Source: CAYPZL01 sp964415045
GTDB taxonomy: Bacteria; Planctomycetota; Phycisphaerae; Sedimentisphaerales; Anaerobacaceae
Length of the DNA: 54,981 bases
Direction: 5' to 3'
NCBI GenBank assembly: GCA_964415045.1
Contig: CAYPZL010000010.1
Span: 1 to 54,981, forward strand
The notes under the pieces were generated by a model. It did not search any database. It was not told the origin of the DNA and saw only the letters and a list, made by a program, of their open reading frames with translations. This document shows positions 17,264 through 24,737 of this stretch, in pieces. Position numbers and translations under genes: made by a program. Each line of letters starts with the position of its first letter. Positions within the stretch are counted from its first letter, which is position 1.

Positions 17264-17478
17264 GGGTCACTCCGACAAGAAAAACCCGTCCCGGACCGGC
17301 GCCCGTCTCGTCCGGATCGGCCGGGCGCATGAGCCCTGATAGGACACGACTTACCCGAAAACGATTGACCAGGCAAGCGCAAAGCGGTTCTGCGCGAGGC
17401 GCATCTCGCGTCAAGCCTCGCTTCACGCTCGTTCCGGACTGCGGTTTTGGGCTGCTTTTGACAGGTAGGGCGTGTAAC

Positions 17479-18090
17479 ATGGAGCACCCGGGCGCAATTG
17501 ATATGACGGTGATGGTTGGTGCTATGGCAAAACCTGTTGATCAAAGGGCTTACGACGATCTGGTAGTGGCGGCCAAGAGCCATGCCCGGGCGTTGGGGCA
17601 GCTTTACGAGTTGTACTATGAGCGAATCTTCCGGTTTTGCGTGCACCGGCTGTTCAACAAGGCCACGGCTGAGGACATCACCTCGTCGGTGTTCCTGACG
17701 GTCGCCCGGAGCATGCGGACGTTCAAGGGCAGCACCGAGCAGGACTTTCGCAGTTGGATCTATGCCATCGCGGCCAATCAGGCCAACGCCTATATCCGCA
17801 AGACGAGGCGGCGGCAGCGGCTGATGGAAAACGTGGTGGCCCAGCGAAGGGCCGCTCAGCCGGACGGCGATGAGTGGTCGCAGTTGGACTGGCCCACGTT
17901 GTACACGGCCATCGGGCGGCTCAAGCCCGAGCACCAGACGATTGTGACGCTGCGGTTCTTTGAAAGCATGGACTACGAAGAGATCGGCCGGATCGTCGAG
18001 GCACGACCGGCTACGGTTCGAGTCACGCTGCACCGGATCCTGCGCAGGCTCAGGGAAGCTCTGCAAGGCGATCTGGGTGGAGATGAGTAG
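17479..18090 (+). CDS. ECF-type RNA polymerase sigma factor (first pair)
   Basis: The 203-residue protein has region 2 (LYELYYERIFRFCVHRLFNKATAEDITSSVFLTVARSM, then FRSWIYAIAANQANAYIRKTRRR) and region 4 (LKPEHQTIVTLRFFESMDYEEIGRIVEARPATVRVTLHRILRRLREAL). It directs RNA polymerase to an alternative promoter class. The start is uncertain: ATGs occur at 17479, 17503, 17512 and 17524, none with a strong binding site; conserved sequence begins near 17540. The stop TAG is followed directly by the ATG of the membrane partner, so the two are co-translated and probably form a sigma/anti-sigma pair. Confidence 0.9.
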   Translation: MEHPGAIDMTVMVGAMAKPVDQRAYDDLVVAAKSHARALGQLYELYYERIFRFCVHRLFNKATAEDITSSVFLTVARSMRTFKGSTEQDFRSWIYAIAANQANAYIRKTRRRQRLMENVVAQRRAAQPDGDEWSQLDWPTLYTAIGRLKPEHQTIVTLRFFESMDYEEIGRIVEARPATVRVTLHRILRRLREALQGDLGGDE

Positions 18091-19614
18091 ATGATCGAAA
18101 ACGAACGAGCTTTTGAAAAAGTCGTTGCCGGCCTGCACATCGACGCCAAGCCGGACCCGGCCCACAAGCAGCGCCTGCGCCGGCAGATGCTGCAAACCTT
18201 CGCCGACGCTGCGAGGCCGGCGCGAATGACAGCAAAGCGTCCGAGACCGCAGAGAATCCCGTTGCTGCGCCGCTCACTGGCGAAGCTGGCGGTGGCCGCG
18301 GTGGTGGTCGTCGGCGCCGGCATCGGACTCTGGAAGGCGTTCGGGCCCGGACGGGGCCCCGCCACGGCCGAGCAGATCTGCCAGGCCACGCGGAAGATGC
18401 CCTGGCTGCATGCGGTGGCCACCCACTACGACAAAGGCGACGTCCACAACGAAGAGCACTGGTACGACTTCGCCTCCGAAAAGGCATACGTCCTCCGCGC
18501 CGACGGCACGGTGCTGGGCTGGGACAGCGGCGCCGATAAGAAGCAATTCATGTACAGTCCCTGGGTCAAGAGGCTGGCGATTACGGAGCTTTCGCCCGAC
18601 GGTGTCTTCGGAGCGGCCTCGGCCTACACGATCGTGGACGCCTTTGCGGTCTTCGCGGCGCAGGACGATGTGACGGTTCGGCAATGGGACGACCGCTACG
18701 AGGGCGAGACGGTGCGGGCGTATGAAATCGAGAGGCCCGCGCGGGGCGGCCGGGCCGCGACCGCGCTGCGGATCAAAATGATGGCCGATCCCGAGACAAA
18801 TCGGATCGTGGCAGCCGACGTCGAGCATTGCGATCCGTCGGGTGTCGCGCTGGCCCGGGAAGAATGGGTCATGAGCTATCCGCCGTCCGGGCCGCGGAGC
18901 GTCTACGACCTCGGCGTGCCCCGGTCGATCCGCGTCCTCGACATGCGGATGGGCTACATCGGCACCCCGGGAGATTCGCCGACGCCGGTCCCCACGCCCG
19001 GCGAACCGGCCCGCGACAGACTGACGCCCCTGAAGATCGATCTTCCCAAACCCACGTTTCGGGGAACGCCTGAGAACAACCGCGTGCCGAACCTGCAGAA
19101 ACCCCGGCGGGGACCGCGCCCGCCGTTTCTCGTGCCGCCGGGAACGACCAACGTGGCGCGGGGCAAGCCCGTTTCCGCCAGCGACCGGGATCCCGTGGTC
19201 GGACGTCTGGATATGATCACCGACGGTGACAAGGAAGCAGCCGACGGCAGCTTCGTCGAGCTGGGCCCATTCCTGCAACATGTGACTATCGATTTGCGCG
19301 GCCGGTACGAGATCTACGCCATCGTCGTGTGGCATTACCACCAGCAGCCGCGCGTCTACTTCGACGTGGTCGTTCAGGTCTCGAACGATTCGCGCTTCCG
19401 CCGGGGTGTCACGACCGTCTTCAACAACGACATCGACGACTCCGCCGGCCTGGGCAAGGGCGACGATCTGCACTATACCGAAACCTACGAGGGCAAGCTG
19501 ATCCATACCCGGGGCATCCAGGCCCGCTACGTCCGCCTCTACAGCAACGGCAACACAAGCGACAACCAGAACCACTACATCGAGGTCGAAGTCTACGGCC
19601 GCCCGGCACGGTAG
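18091..19614 (+). CDS. Membrane partner of the ECF sigma factor with extracytoplasmic discoidin-type domain
   Basis: The 507-residue protein has a basic cytoplasmic segment (1-60), one membrane helix (about 67-88, LAVAAVVVVGAGIGLW) and a beta-rich region (about 90-290, LolA-like in appearance). A Pro-rich linker follows, then a C-terminal F5/8 type C (discoidin)-like domain at about 341-505 (NVARGKPVSASD, DGSFVELGPFLQHVTIDL, ARYVRLYSNG, HYIEVEVYGRP). Position directly after the sigma gene suggests an anti-sigma role, but no ZAS zinc finger is visible. The discoidin domain could bind a surface polysaccharide. The same linker and domain end the next protein. Confidence 0.75.
   Translation: MIENERAFEKVVAGLHIDAKPDPAHKQRLRRQMLQTFADAARPARMTAKRPRPQRIPLLRRSLAKLAVAAVVVVGAGIGLWKAFGPGRGPATAEQICQATRKMPWLHAVATHYDKGDVHNEEHWYDFASEKAYVLRADGTVLGWDSGADKKQFMYSPWVKRLAITELSPDGVFGAASAYTIVDAFAVFAAQDDVTVRQWDDRYEGETVRAYEIERPARGGRAATALRIKMMADPETNRIVAADVEHCDPSGVALAREEWVMSYPPSGPRSVYDLGVPRSIRVLDMRMGYIGTPGDSPTPVPTPGEPARDRLTPLKIDLPKPTFRGTPENNRVPNLQKPRRGPRPPFLVPPGTTNVARGKPVSASDRDPVVGRLDMITDGDKEAADGSFVELGPFLQHVTIDLRGRYEIYAIVVWHYHQQPRVYFDVVVQVSNDSRFRRGVTTVFNNDIDDSAGLGKGDDLHYTETYEGKLIHTRGIQARYVRLYSNGNTSDNQNHYIEVEVYGRPAR
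19045..19614 (+). repeat. Duplicated discoidin module, copy 1
   Basis: This coding stretch, including the Pro-rich linker, is paralogous to 21525-22100. Shared words include MITDGDKEA, DGSFVELGP, PRVYFDV, DDSAGLG, RYVRLYS and HYIEVEVYGRP. By eye well over half of the residues are identical. The duplication joins the same module to an anti-sigma-like membrane protein and to a tandem SUMF1 protein. Confidence 0.8.
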
Positions 19615-19686
19615 CCCGAACATGGCCCGCACGCGGCACCGGCACGGGATCGAATTCATACCAACCGACTTTGGGGGAACAGAACC

Positions 19687-22116
19687 ATGGCACGGGGAAA
19701 GTATGCGCGCCGAAACGCATTCGCGACGGTAGTGGTTCTCGCGACATTGTGCGGGCGAGACCCGGCAGCGATGTCGAACGGCACCGCTTCCGATCCGGAA
19801 GTGACACTGCGTGCGGCCAATGTGGAGTTCGTGTTCGTCCGCGTCCCGGCGGGACGATTCCTCATGGGCTCGGACACCGGCGACGGCGACGAACGGCCCG
19901 CGCATGAAGTCGTCCTTCCGCGCGACTTCCACGTCATGCGCACGGAAGTGACGGTGCGACAATTCGCCGCGTTCGTGGAAGCGACGGGATACCAGACCGA
20001 TGCCGAACGAGGCAACTGGGCCTGGCTGTGTCCGGCGGCCGACCTGGCGGGACCGGACCGGGGGCTCAACTGGCGCACGCCCGGCCTCGAACAAAGCGAG
20101 AATCACCCGGCGGTCGTGCTGACCCGAAACGACGCCATGGCCTTCTGCCGCTGGCTCGGGGCGCAAACCGGGCGGTCCGTACGCCTGCCGACGGAAGCCG
20201 AGTGGGAATACGCCGCCCGTGCCGGCGACGATGCCGACGCCGCGACAAATCTCGACGAAGGCGCCTGGCACGACGCCAACGCCGAAGGACGGACACATCC
20301 CGTCGCAAAGAAACGCCCCAACGCCTGGGGCCTCTACGACATGCAGGGCAACGCCTGGGAATGGTGCCTGGACGTGTGGCACCCGACCTATGAGGGCGCC
20401 CCCGCCGACGGCGGCGCGCGCCGGAGCGACCCGGACATACCTGAGGTGGGTTGGCGCTACGTCCTGCGAGGCGGCTGCTGGGCCAGTCCTTCCCCGCAGG
20501 TGCGCCCGACGTATCGCTACCGGGGCACGGACAATTTCCGCAATTGCGGCACCGGGTTTCGCGCGGTTCTGGACCCGGACGATCGTGGCGAAAGGTTCCC
20601 CGCGCGGACCGTCTCTTCCGCCGTTCGGTCGAGCCACACAGGCGGGGAACCAGGCCTTTCCGCCCGCAGCGCGGCGCGGCAGGATGGCACGACGCTTTCG
20701 GCCGGTGCCCTGGAGTTCGACCTGGTACGCGTAAGAGCCGGCCGTTTCGTCATGGGCTCCGACGTCCACGGCGAGGAAGAGCCCATGCACGAGGTGACCA
20801 TCGGCTATGATTTCGAGATCGGCCGCACCGAGGTCACGCGTGGGCAGTTTCGCGCGTTCATTGAAGCCACCGGCTATATCACCGAGGCCGAGAAAGAAGG
20901 CTGGGGCTGGACCCGTTCCGACTGGCGCGACTGGCACCCCGAGTTGGACATCAGTTGGCGCAACCCCGGTTTTTCGCAAGCCGACGACCATCCCGCCACC
21001 TGCGTGAGCTGGTACGACGCGATGGCCTTCTGCCGCTGGCTGTCGCAGGAGACGGGCCAGGCCATTCGCCTGCCCAGCGGGGCCGAATGGGAATATGCCT
21101 GTCGCGCCGGAACCACCGGCCACTACGCCGGCGACGTCACCGCCATGGGCTGGTACCGCTACAACTCAGGCCAGCGCACCCACCCCGTCGCACAAAAACA
21201 GCCCAACGCCTGGGGCCTCTACGACATGCACGGGAACGTCTGGGAATGGTGCCGCGACATGTGGCATTACGGCTACGACGGCGCCCCGACCGACGGCAGC
21301 GCCTGGGTCGAAGCGGGCTTTTTCATCCCGCTCATGCGCGGCGGCTCGTTTACCAATCCCGCCTGGTGGCTGCGCTCAGCCAACCACATGCGAAACGATC
21401 CCGGCTGCCGGCACAGCTACAACCAGGGCTTCCGCATCGTCCGCGACCTGCGAACCACCAAAGCCCGGCCCGTGCTAACAGCAGCCGAATTCGACGCCGC
21501 GCTCGTACCGGTCGTAACAGAACTGCCGCAAAAACAGTTCCTCGGGACGCTGAAGGACATTCGCGCGCCGCGTATCAAGCCCGTCCAGAAAGAGCCGGGA
21601 CCGCCGTTCCTGGCGCCGCCCGGGACCAGGAACGTGGCGCTGGGCAAACCCGTCTCGTCCAGCGATGCCGAGCCGGTCATCGGCGAGCTGGAGATGATCA
21701 CCGACGGCGACAAGGAGGCGGGCGACGGCAGCTTCGTCGAGCTCGGGCCCCTCCTGCAACAGGTCACGATCGACCTGCAAGACAACTACGAAATCTACGC
21801 CGTGCACCTGTGGCATTATCACCAGGAGCCGCGCGTGTATTTCGACGTGATTGTCCAGGTCTCAAGTGATCCCGATTTCGGCGCCGGTGCGAGGACCATC
21901 TTCAACAATGACATGGACGATTCCGCCGGCCTCGGCACGGGCACGGACATGCATTACGTCGATACCCACTTCGGCGAGCTGTTCGATGCCAAAGGCATTC
22001 GTGGGCGATACGTCCGCCTCTACAGCAGCGGCAGCACGGCCGACGACCTCAACCACTACATCGAAGTCGAAGTCTACGGCCGGCCCCTGCCGCGCGGCTC
22101 CGAACAGAGCAAGTGA
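19687..22116 (+). CDS. Secreted protein with two SUMF1 (FGE-sulfatase) domains and a discoidin-type domain
   Basis: The 809-residue protein has an N-terminal signal-like segment and SUMF1 domain one (about 40-300: VRVPAGRFLMGSDTGDGDE, LPTEAEWEYAARAG, NAWGLYDMQGNAWEWCLDVW, TGFRAVLD). Domain two is at about 340-595 (RFVMGSDVHGEEEPMHEVTIG, LPSGAEWEYACRAG, NVWEWCRDMW, QGFRIVRD). The discoidin-like domain (about 638-805) closely matches the end of the preceding protein. The two cysteines that make formylglycine in true FGE are not seen in either RGGC/RGGS segment, so it is probably a C-type-lectin-fold relative and not a sulfatase activator. The ATG follows GGGGGAA. Confidence 0.85.
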   Translation: MARGKYARRNAFATVVVLATLCGRDPAAMSNGTASDPEVTLRAANVEFVFVRVPAGRFLMGSDTGDGDERPAHEVVLPRDFHVMRTEVTVRQFAAFVEATGYQTDAERGNWAWLCPAADLAGPDRGLNWRTPGLEQSENHPAVVLTRNDAMAFCRWLGAQTGRSVRLPTEAEWEYAARAGDDADAATNLDEGAWHDANAEGRTHPVAKKRPNAWGLYDMQGNAWEWCLDVWHPTYEGAPADGGARRSDPDIPEVGWRYVLRGGCWASPSPQVRPTYRYRGTDNFRNCGTGFRAVLDPDDRGERFPARTVSSAVRSSHTGGEPGLSARSAARQDGTTLSAGALEFDLVRVRAGRFVMGSDVHGEEEPMHEVTIGYDFEIGRTEVTRGQFRAFIEATGYITEAEKEGWGWTRSDWRDWHPELDISWRNPGFSQADDHPATCVSWYDAMAFCRWLSQETGQAIRLPSGAEWEYACRAGTTGHYAGDVTAMGWYRYNSGQRTHPVAQKQPNAWGLYDMHGNVWEWCRDMWHYGYDGAPTDGSAWVEAGFFIPLMRGGSFTNPAWWLRSANHMRNDPGCRHSYNQGFRIVRDLRTTKARPVLTAAEFDAALVPVVTELPQKQFLGTLKDIRAPRIKPVQKEPGPPFLAPPGTRNVALGKPVSSSDAEPVIGELEMITDGDKEAGDGSFVELGPLLQQVTIDLQDNYEIYAVHLWHYHQEPRVYFDVIVQVSSDPDFGAGARTIFNNDMDDSAGLGTGTDMHYVDTHFGELFDAKGIRGRYVRLYSSGSTADDLNHYIEVEVYGRPLPRGSEQSK
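21525..22100 (+). repeat. Duplicated discoidin module, copy 2
   Basis: This is the counterpart of 19045-19614, at the end of the tandem SUMF1 protein. Homology starts in the linker (KQFLGTLKDIRAPRIKPVQK, compared with a similar GT...R.P...KP pattern in copy 1) and runs to the end of the protein. Confidence 0.8.
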
Positions 22117-22218
22117 CGGCCTCCAGCAGCGCATCACCCGCGGATCCGAACCGAATTTGCGTTTGATCGCCTCACTGGAGATTTGTCTAATATTCCCGAT
22201 AGCGCGCGAAATACGGTG

Positions 22219-22244
22219 ATTTTGTGCGCCCATTTTGTGCGTCC
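22219..22244 (+). promoter_or_regulatory. Tandem 13-base direct repeat upstream of the second ECF sigma gene
   Basis: ATTTTGTGCGCCC (22219-22231) is followed directly by ATTTTGTGCGTCC (22232-22244), differing at one base. The pair ends 53 bases before the sigma start. Adjacent head-to-tail copies in a promoter region are typical of regulator binding sites, but no regulator is known. Confidence 0.45.
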
Positions 22245-22297
22245 GGGGAGACTTGTGGGTGGTTTCACGAACAGGCCTGTTTCTTTGACGGAACCGA

Positions 22298-22834
22298 ATG
22301 ACTGAGCCGAGCGACGAGATCCTGGTCCGGCGGGCCTTGCAGGGCGATACGGCTTGCCTCGCGACGTTGTGCCGGCGGTACTATCCGGCGCTCGTGGCCA
22401 TCGGTCACGCCATCGCCGGTGACGAGCACCTGGCCGAAGACGCGGCGCAGGAGGCGGTCGCCGAGGCGTGTCGCCGGCTGCGGACGCTCCGCAACCCGCA
22501 ACGGTTCGGCTCGTGGCTCGGCGCGATCTGTCGCAACATCGCCAGGGACATGCTCACCGAGCGAAACCGATCCCGCCGGACGGCCGAGGGCCGTGCGGCG
22601 CCCGATCCGCAAGACGACGGCGATGAAAAGGCGGCCCTGACGCGGGCGGTGCGCGCGCTGCCCGATCATCTCCGCCAAGTCGTGTTTCTGCGGTATTACA
22701 ACGAGATGACCTACGATCAGATGTCGAGCGTGCTGGGCCTGTCGCCCCAGGCGATCAACGGCAGGCTGCGCCGGGCCAAAAAGAAAATCCTTCGCACGAT
22801 GAAAGCCAACGGCTTCGGGGATAGCGACCTATGA
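22298..22834 (+). CDS. ECF-type RNA polymerase sigma factor (second pair)
   Basis: The 178-residue protein begins DEILVRRALQGDTACLATLCRRYYPALVAIGHAIAGDEHLAEDAAQEAVAEACRRLRTLRNPQRFGSWLGAICRNIARDML (region 2). It continues with ALPDHLRQVVFLRYYNEMTYDQMSSVLGLSPQAINGRLRRAKKKIL (region 4), a standard ECF sigma factor. Its TGA overlaps the ATG of the following membrane protein by four bases (ATGA), so the pair is translationally coupled. It is unlike the first sigma factor in detail, so the two pairs are not a recent tandem duplication. Confidence 0.93.
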   Translation: MTEPSDEILVRRALQGDTACLATLCRRYYPALVAIGHAIAGDEHLAEDAAQEAVAEACRRLRTLRNPQRFGSWLGAICRNIARDMLTERNRSRRTAEGRAAPDPQDDGDEKAALTRAVRALPDHLRQVVFLRYYNEMTYDQMSSVLGLSPQAINGRLRRAKKKILRTMKANGFGDSDL

Positions 22835-23820
22835 AACGCAGAGAGAATGACAACCAGGTCGACGAGATGCTCGCTAGGCATTTGCAGCGCGAGCCCGCCC
22901 GGTTCGATTATGAAAGCTGGGCCGAGAAGTTCCCCGACGAAGCCCGGCTCGCGGCGACCGGTTTCCCCGCAGCACAATCACAACCGAGAATCTCATTCGC
23001 ACAGATAGGGAGGTACATCATGACCAGTCGATACACAAAATACGTCACCGCCGTAGCGGTTCTGCTCGTGGCTCTGTCCTTCCTCTTTCCCGGCGGCAAC
23101 GGCATTGTCCCTGAGAGCATTGCCTGGGCCGACGTGCAGAAGGCCCTCGCCGAGCAAGAGCAAGTCCGCATAACAGGCACCCGCAATTGCTTCTTTGGAG
23201 ACGACGATACGCCCACGTACAAGCTCGGCGTGGAGAAGCTCTTTTCCCTTTCGTACGGCTACGCCGATCGCACCTTCACCGAAGACGGCAAGCTCATCAT
23301 TGAGTTCACCTACCATCTGCCCAGCGATACCGTGACTGTCGTGTTCCCGACCGTTAAGAAGTACTATCGCATGGAGGTTTCCTCGGCGTATCGTGACCAG
23401 GCCGGCCAGGTCACGCCGGAAGACTACTTTGAGTGGCTCTTTGAGTGGTTCTGGACCTCCGGTGACTACCGCCAGATCGGCCCGCGGAACGTGCAGGGCA
23501 TCGAGGCGATTGGATTCGAAGCCACTGACGTTCACGACCGTTTTCTCAAAGGTCTCGGCATCAACCCGAAGATCGCGAATTTCTTCTTCTCCGCCCAATC
23601 GCTGAGCGTCCGCATGTGGGTCGATCCGAAAAAGCGGCTGCCGATTCAAATCGAGGGCGAAGGCCGGATCAATCCCTGCCTCATCACGGGCTACAGAAAA
23701 ATGAAACTCCGCGAGATCAACGATTGCTGGGAATTCGGAGCGATTCTCGACGAAAGCCGGTTCCAGCCCCAGATCCCCGAGGACTACGAGCAACTCGGCC
23801 TCCCCGAGACCGCAACTTAG
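22831..23820 (+). CDS. Membrane partner (anti-sigma-like) of the second ECF sigma factor
   Basis: The 329-residue protein has a cytoplasmic N-terminus (1-65, with LARHLQREPARFDYESWAEKFPDEARL), one membrane helix (about 71-88, YVTAVAVLLVALSFLFPGG) and an exported beta-rich region. That region (ESIAWADVQKALAEQEQVRITGT, then strands) looks LolA-like, as in the first partner. There is no discoidin domain. Coupling to the sigma gene suggests control of sigma activity, but no zinc-binding anti-sigma motif is seen. Its stop codon overlaps the stop of the convergent restriction gene. Confidence 0.7.
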   Translation: MKRRENDNQVDEMLARHLQREPARFDYESWAEKFPDEARLAATGFPAAQSQPRISFAQIGRYIMTSRYTKYVTAVAVLLVALSFLFPGGNGIVPESIAWADVQKALAEQEQVRITGTRNCFFGDDDTPTYKLGVEKLFSLSYGYADRTFTEDGKLIIEFTYHLPSDTVTVVFPTVKKYYRMEVSSAYRDQAGQVTPEDYFEWLFEWFWTSGDYRQIGPRNVQGIEAIGFEATDVHDRFLKGLGINPKIANFFFSAQSLSVRMWVDPKKRLPIQIEGEGRINPCLITGYRKMKLREINDCWEFGAILDESRFQPQIPEDYEQLGLPETAT

Positions 23821-24737
23821 AGATCCTCTTCCCCGGTGACCAAACGCGGCTGGTACTCGGCATGTTTCCACTTCTGGAGCGCCGGTGAATCTTCCGCCCA
23901 TCCGCCTCGCCAAGTACGTTTCTTCATGTCCGGCGCCTGATAGACAAAACGCAGATCATATTGCCTGTATATCGTGGGCATCAGGTTGTTAAAATGGAGA
24001 GGACTGTCTGTCGGGGGGAACCCCTCAAAAACACTGCCCAACGATTTCTCGTTCCCTTCGATGAGAGTAAGCGCGACAGCTTCGTATTTGGACACTTCAT
24101 TGCGCAAACCCGATCTGTTGGTCAACCCGGAAAGTGCCAAATGATAACGCATGACAGCTTGATGAGGCTTGCCGTCTTCAAGCACTGCGATGTCATTTGA
24201 CCTCACCATTCCGTCGGGCGACTGAAGGGGTTTCGGTGCATTGCGCGGAACAGGGCCACGCCGATTTGCACGTATGACAGCCCAGTACGCATAGACGAGC
24301 GACGGATACGTCATATGCAGATTCGTGCAATCGCCGCCTGCTTCCTCGAGTCGATTCGTAAGATTTCGCAGCGCATTGAGCGTTCCCTTCATCGATACGG
24401 CGATGACCGGCCCGATGTCTTTTTTCGTAATAACAACATCGACTTGCTTTGTCTTCAGGCCACCGAGTATCGTCTGTTCGCCAGACCCGCCTGACTCCGG
24501 GGCAAACTGAATGGTGCGTTTCCGATGCGATCCTGTCCCCGTCTCCTGGACTTCAAAGGGAGGCCTTGGCGTGATCTCGTCGGGATGAAATCCTCCCTCG
24601 AGACACAGCCGACACGCGATGTACCAGTGGAGAGGCTTGATATGTCTCTGGCTTGTTGTTCCATGCGTCGCAAGCGCAAATTCGCGCAAAGCCTCTTGGA
24701 GATCGATCCATTGGCACGCTTCCGGCTGCTTAGGCAT
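23817..24737 (-). CDS. Probable type II restriction endonuclease
   Basis: The 306-residue protein overlaps the start of the gene with the end of the adjacent N6-adenine methyltransferase by 8 bases, the usual arrangement of a coupled restriction partner. The segment KQVDVVITKKDIGPVIAVSMKG (D100, then S115-M-K117) resembles a PD-(D/E)XK nuclease core in which the middle acidic residue would be replaced by Ser. E87 or E64 might substitute. I could not assign a named family. Local GC is lower than in neighbouring genes. The cleavage role is an inference from gene order and this motif. Confidence 0.65.
   Translation of the reverse strand: MPKQPEACQWIDLQEALREFALATHGTTSQRHIKPLHWYIACRLCLEGGFHPDEITPRPPFEVQETGTGSHRKRTIQFAPESGGSGEQTILGGLKTKQVDVVITKKDIGPVIAVSMKGTLNALRNLTNRLEEAGGDCTNLHMTYPSLVYAYWAVIRANRRGPVPRNAPKPLQSPDGMVRSNDIAVLEDGKPHQAVMRYHLALSGLTNRSGLRNEVSKYEAVALTLIEGNEKSLGSVFEGFPPTDSPLHFNNLMPTIYRQYDLRFVYQAPDMKKRTWRGGWAEDSPALQKWKHAEYQPRLVTGEEDL

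Noticed and set aside
17458..17480. TTGACA at 17458 as promoter of the first ECF sigma gene
   Set aside because: No -10 box lies at 16-18 bases; the only candidate (TAACAT) is 11 bases away and overlaps the presumed start codon.
18274..21123. 949-codon open frame on the minus strand
   Set aside because: It lies opposite three well-supported plus-strand genes, has arginine/glycine/valine-rich composition typical of GC-rich antisense frames, and shows no motif.
19687..22116. Naming the tandem SUMF1 protein as a sulfatase-activating formylglycine-generating enzyme
   Set aside because: The two catalytic cysteines are not visible in either domain, and no sulfatase gene lies in the window.
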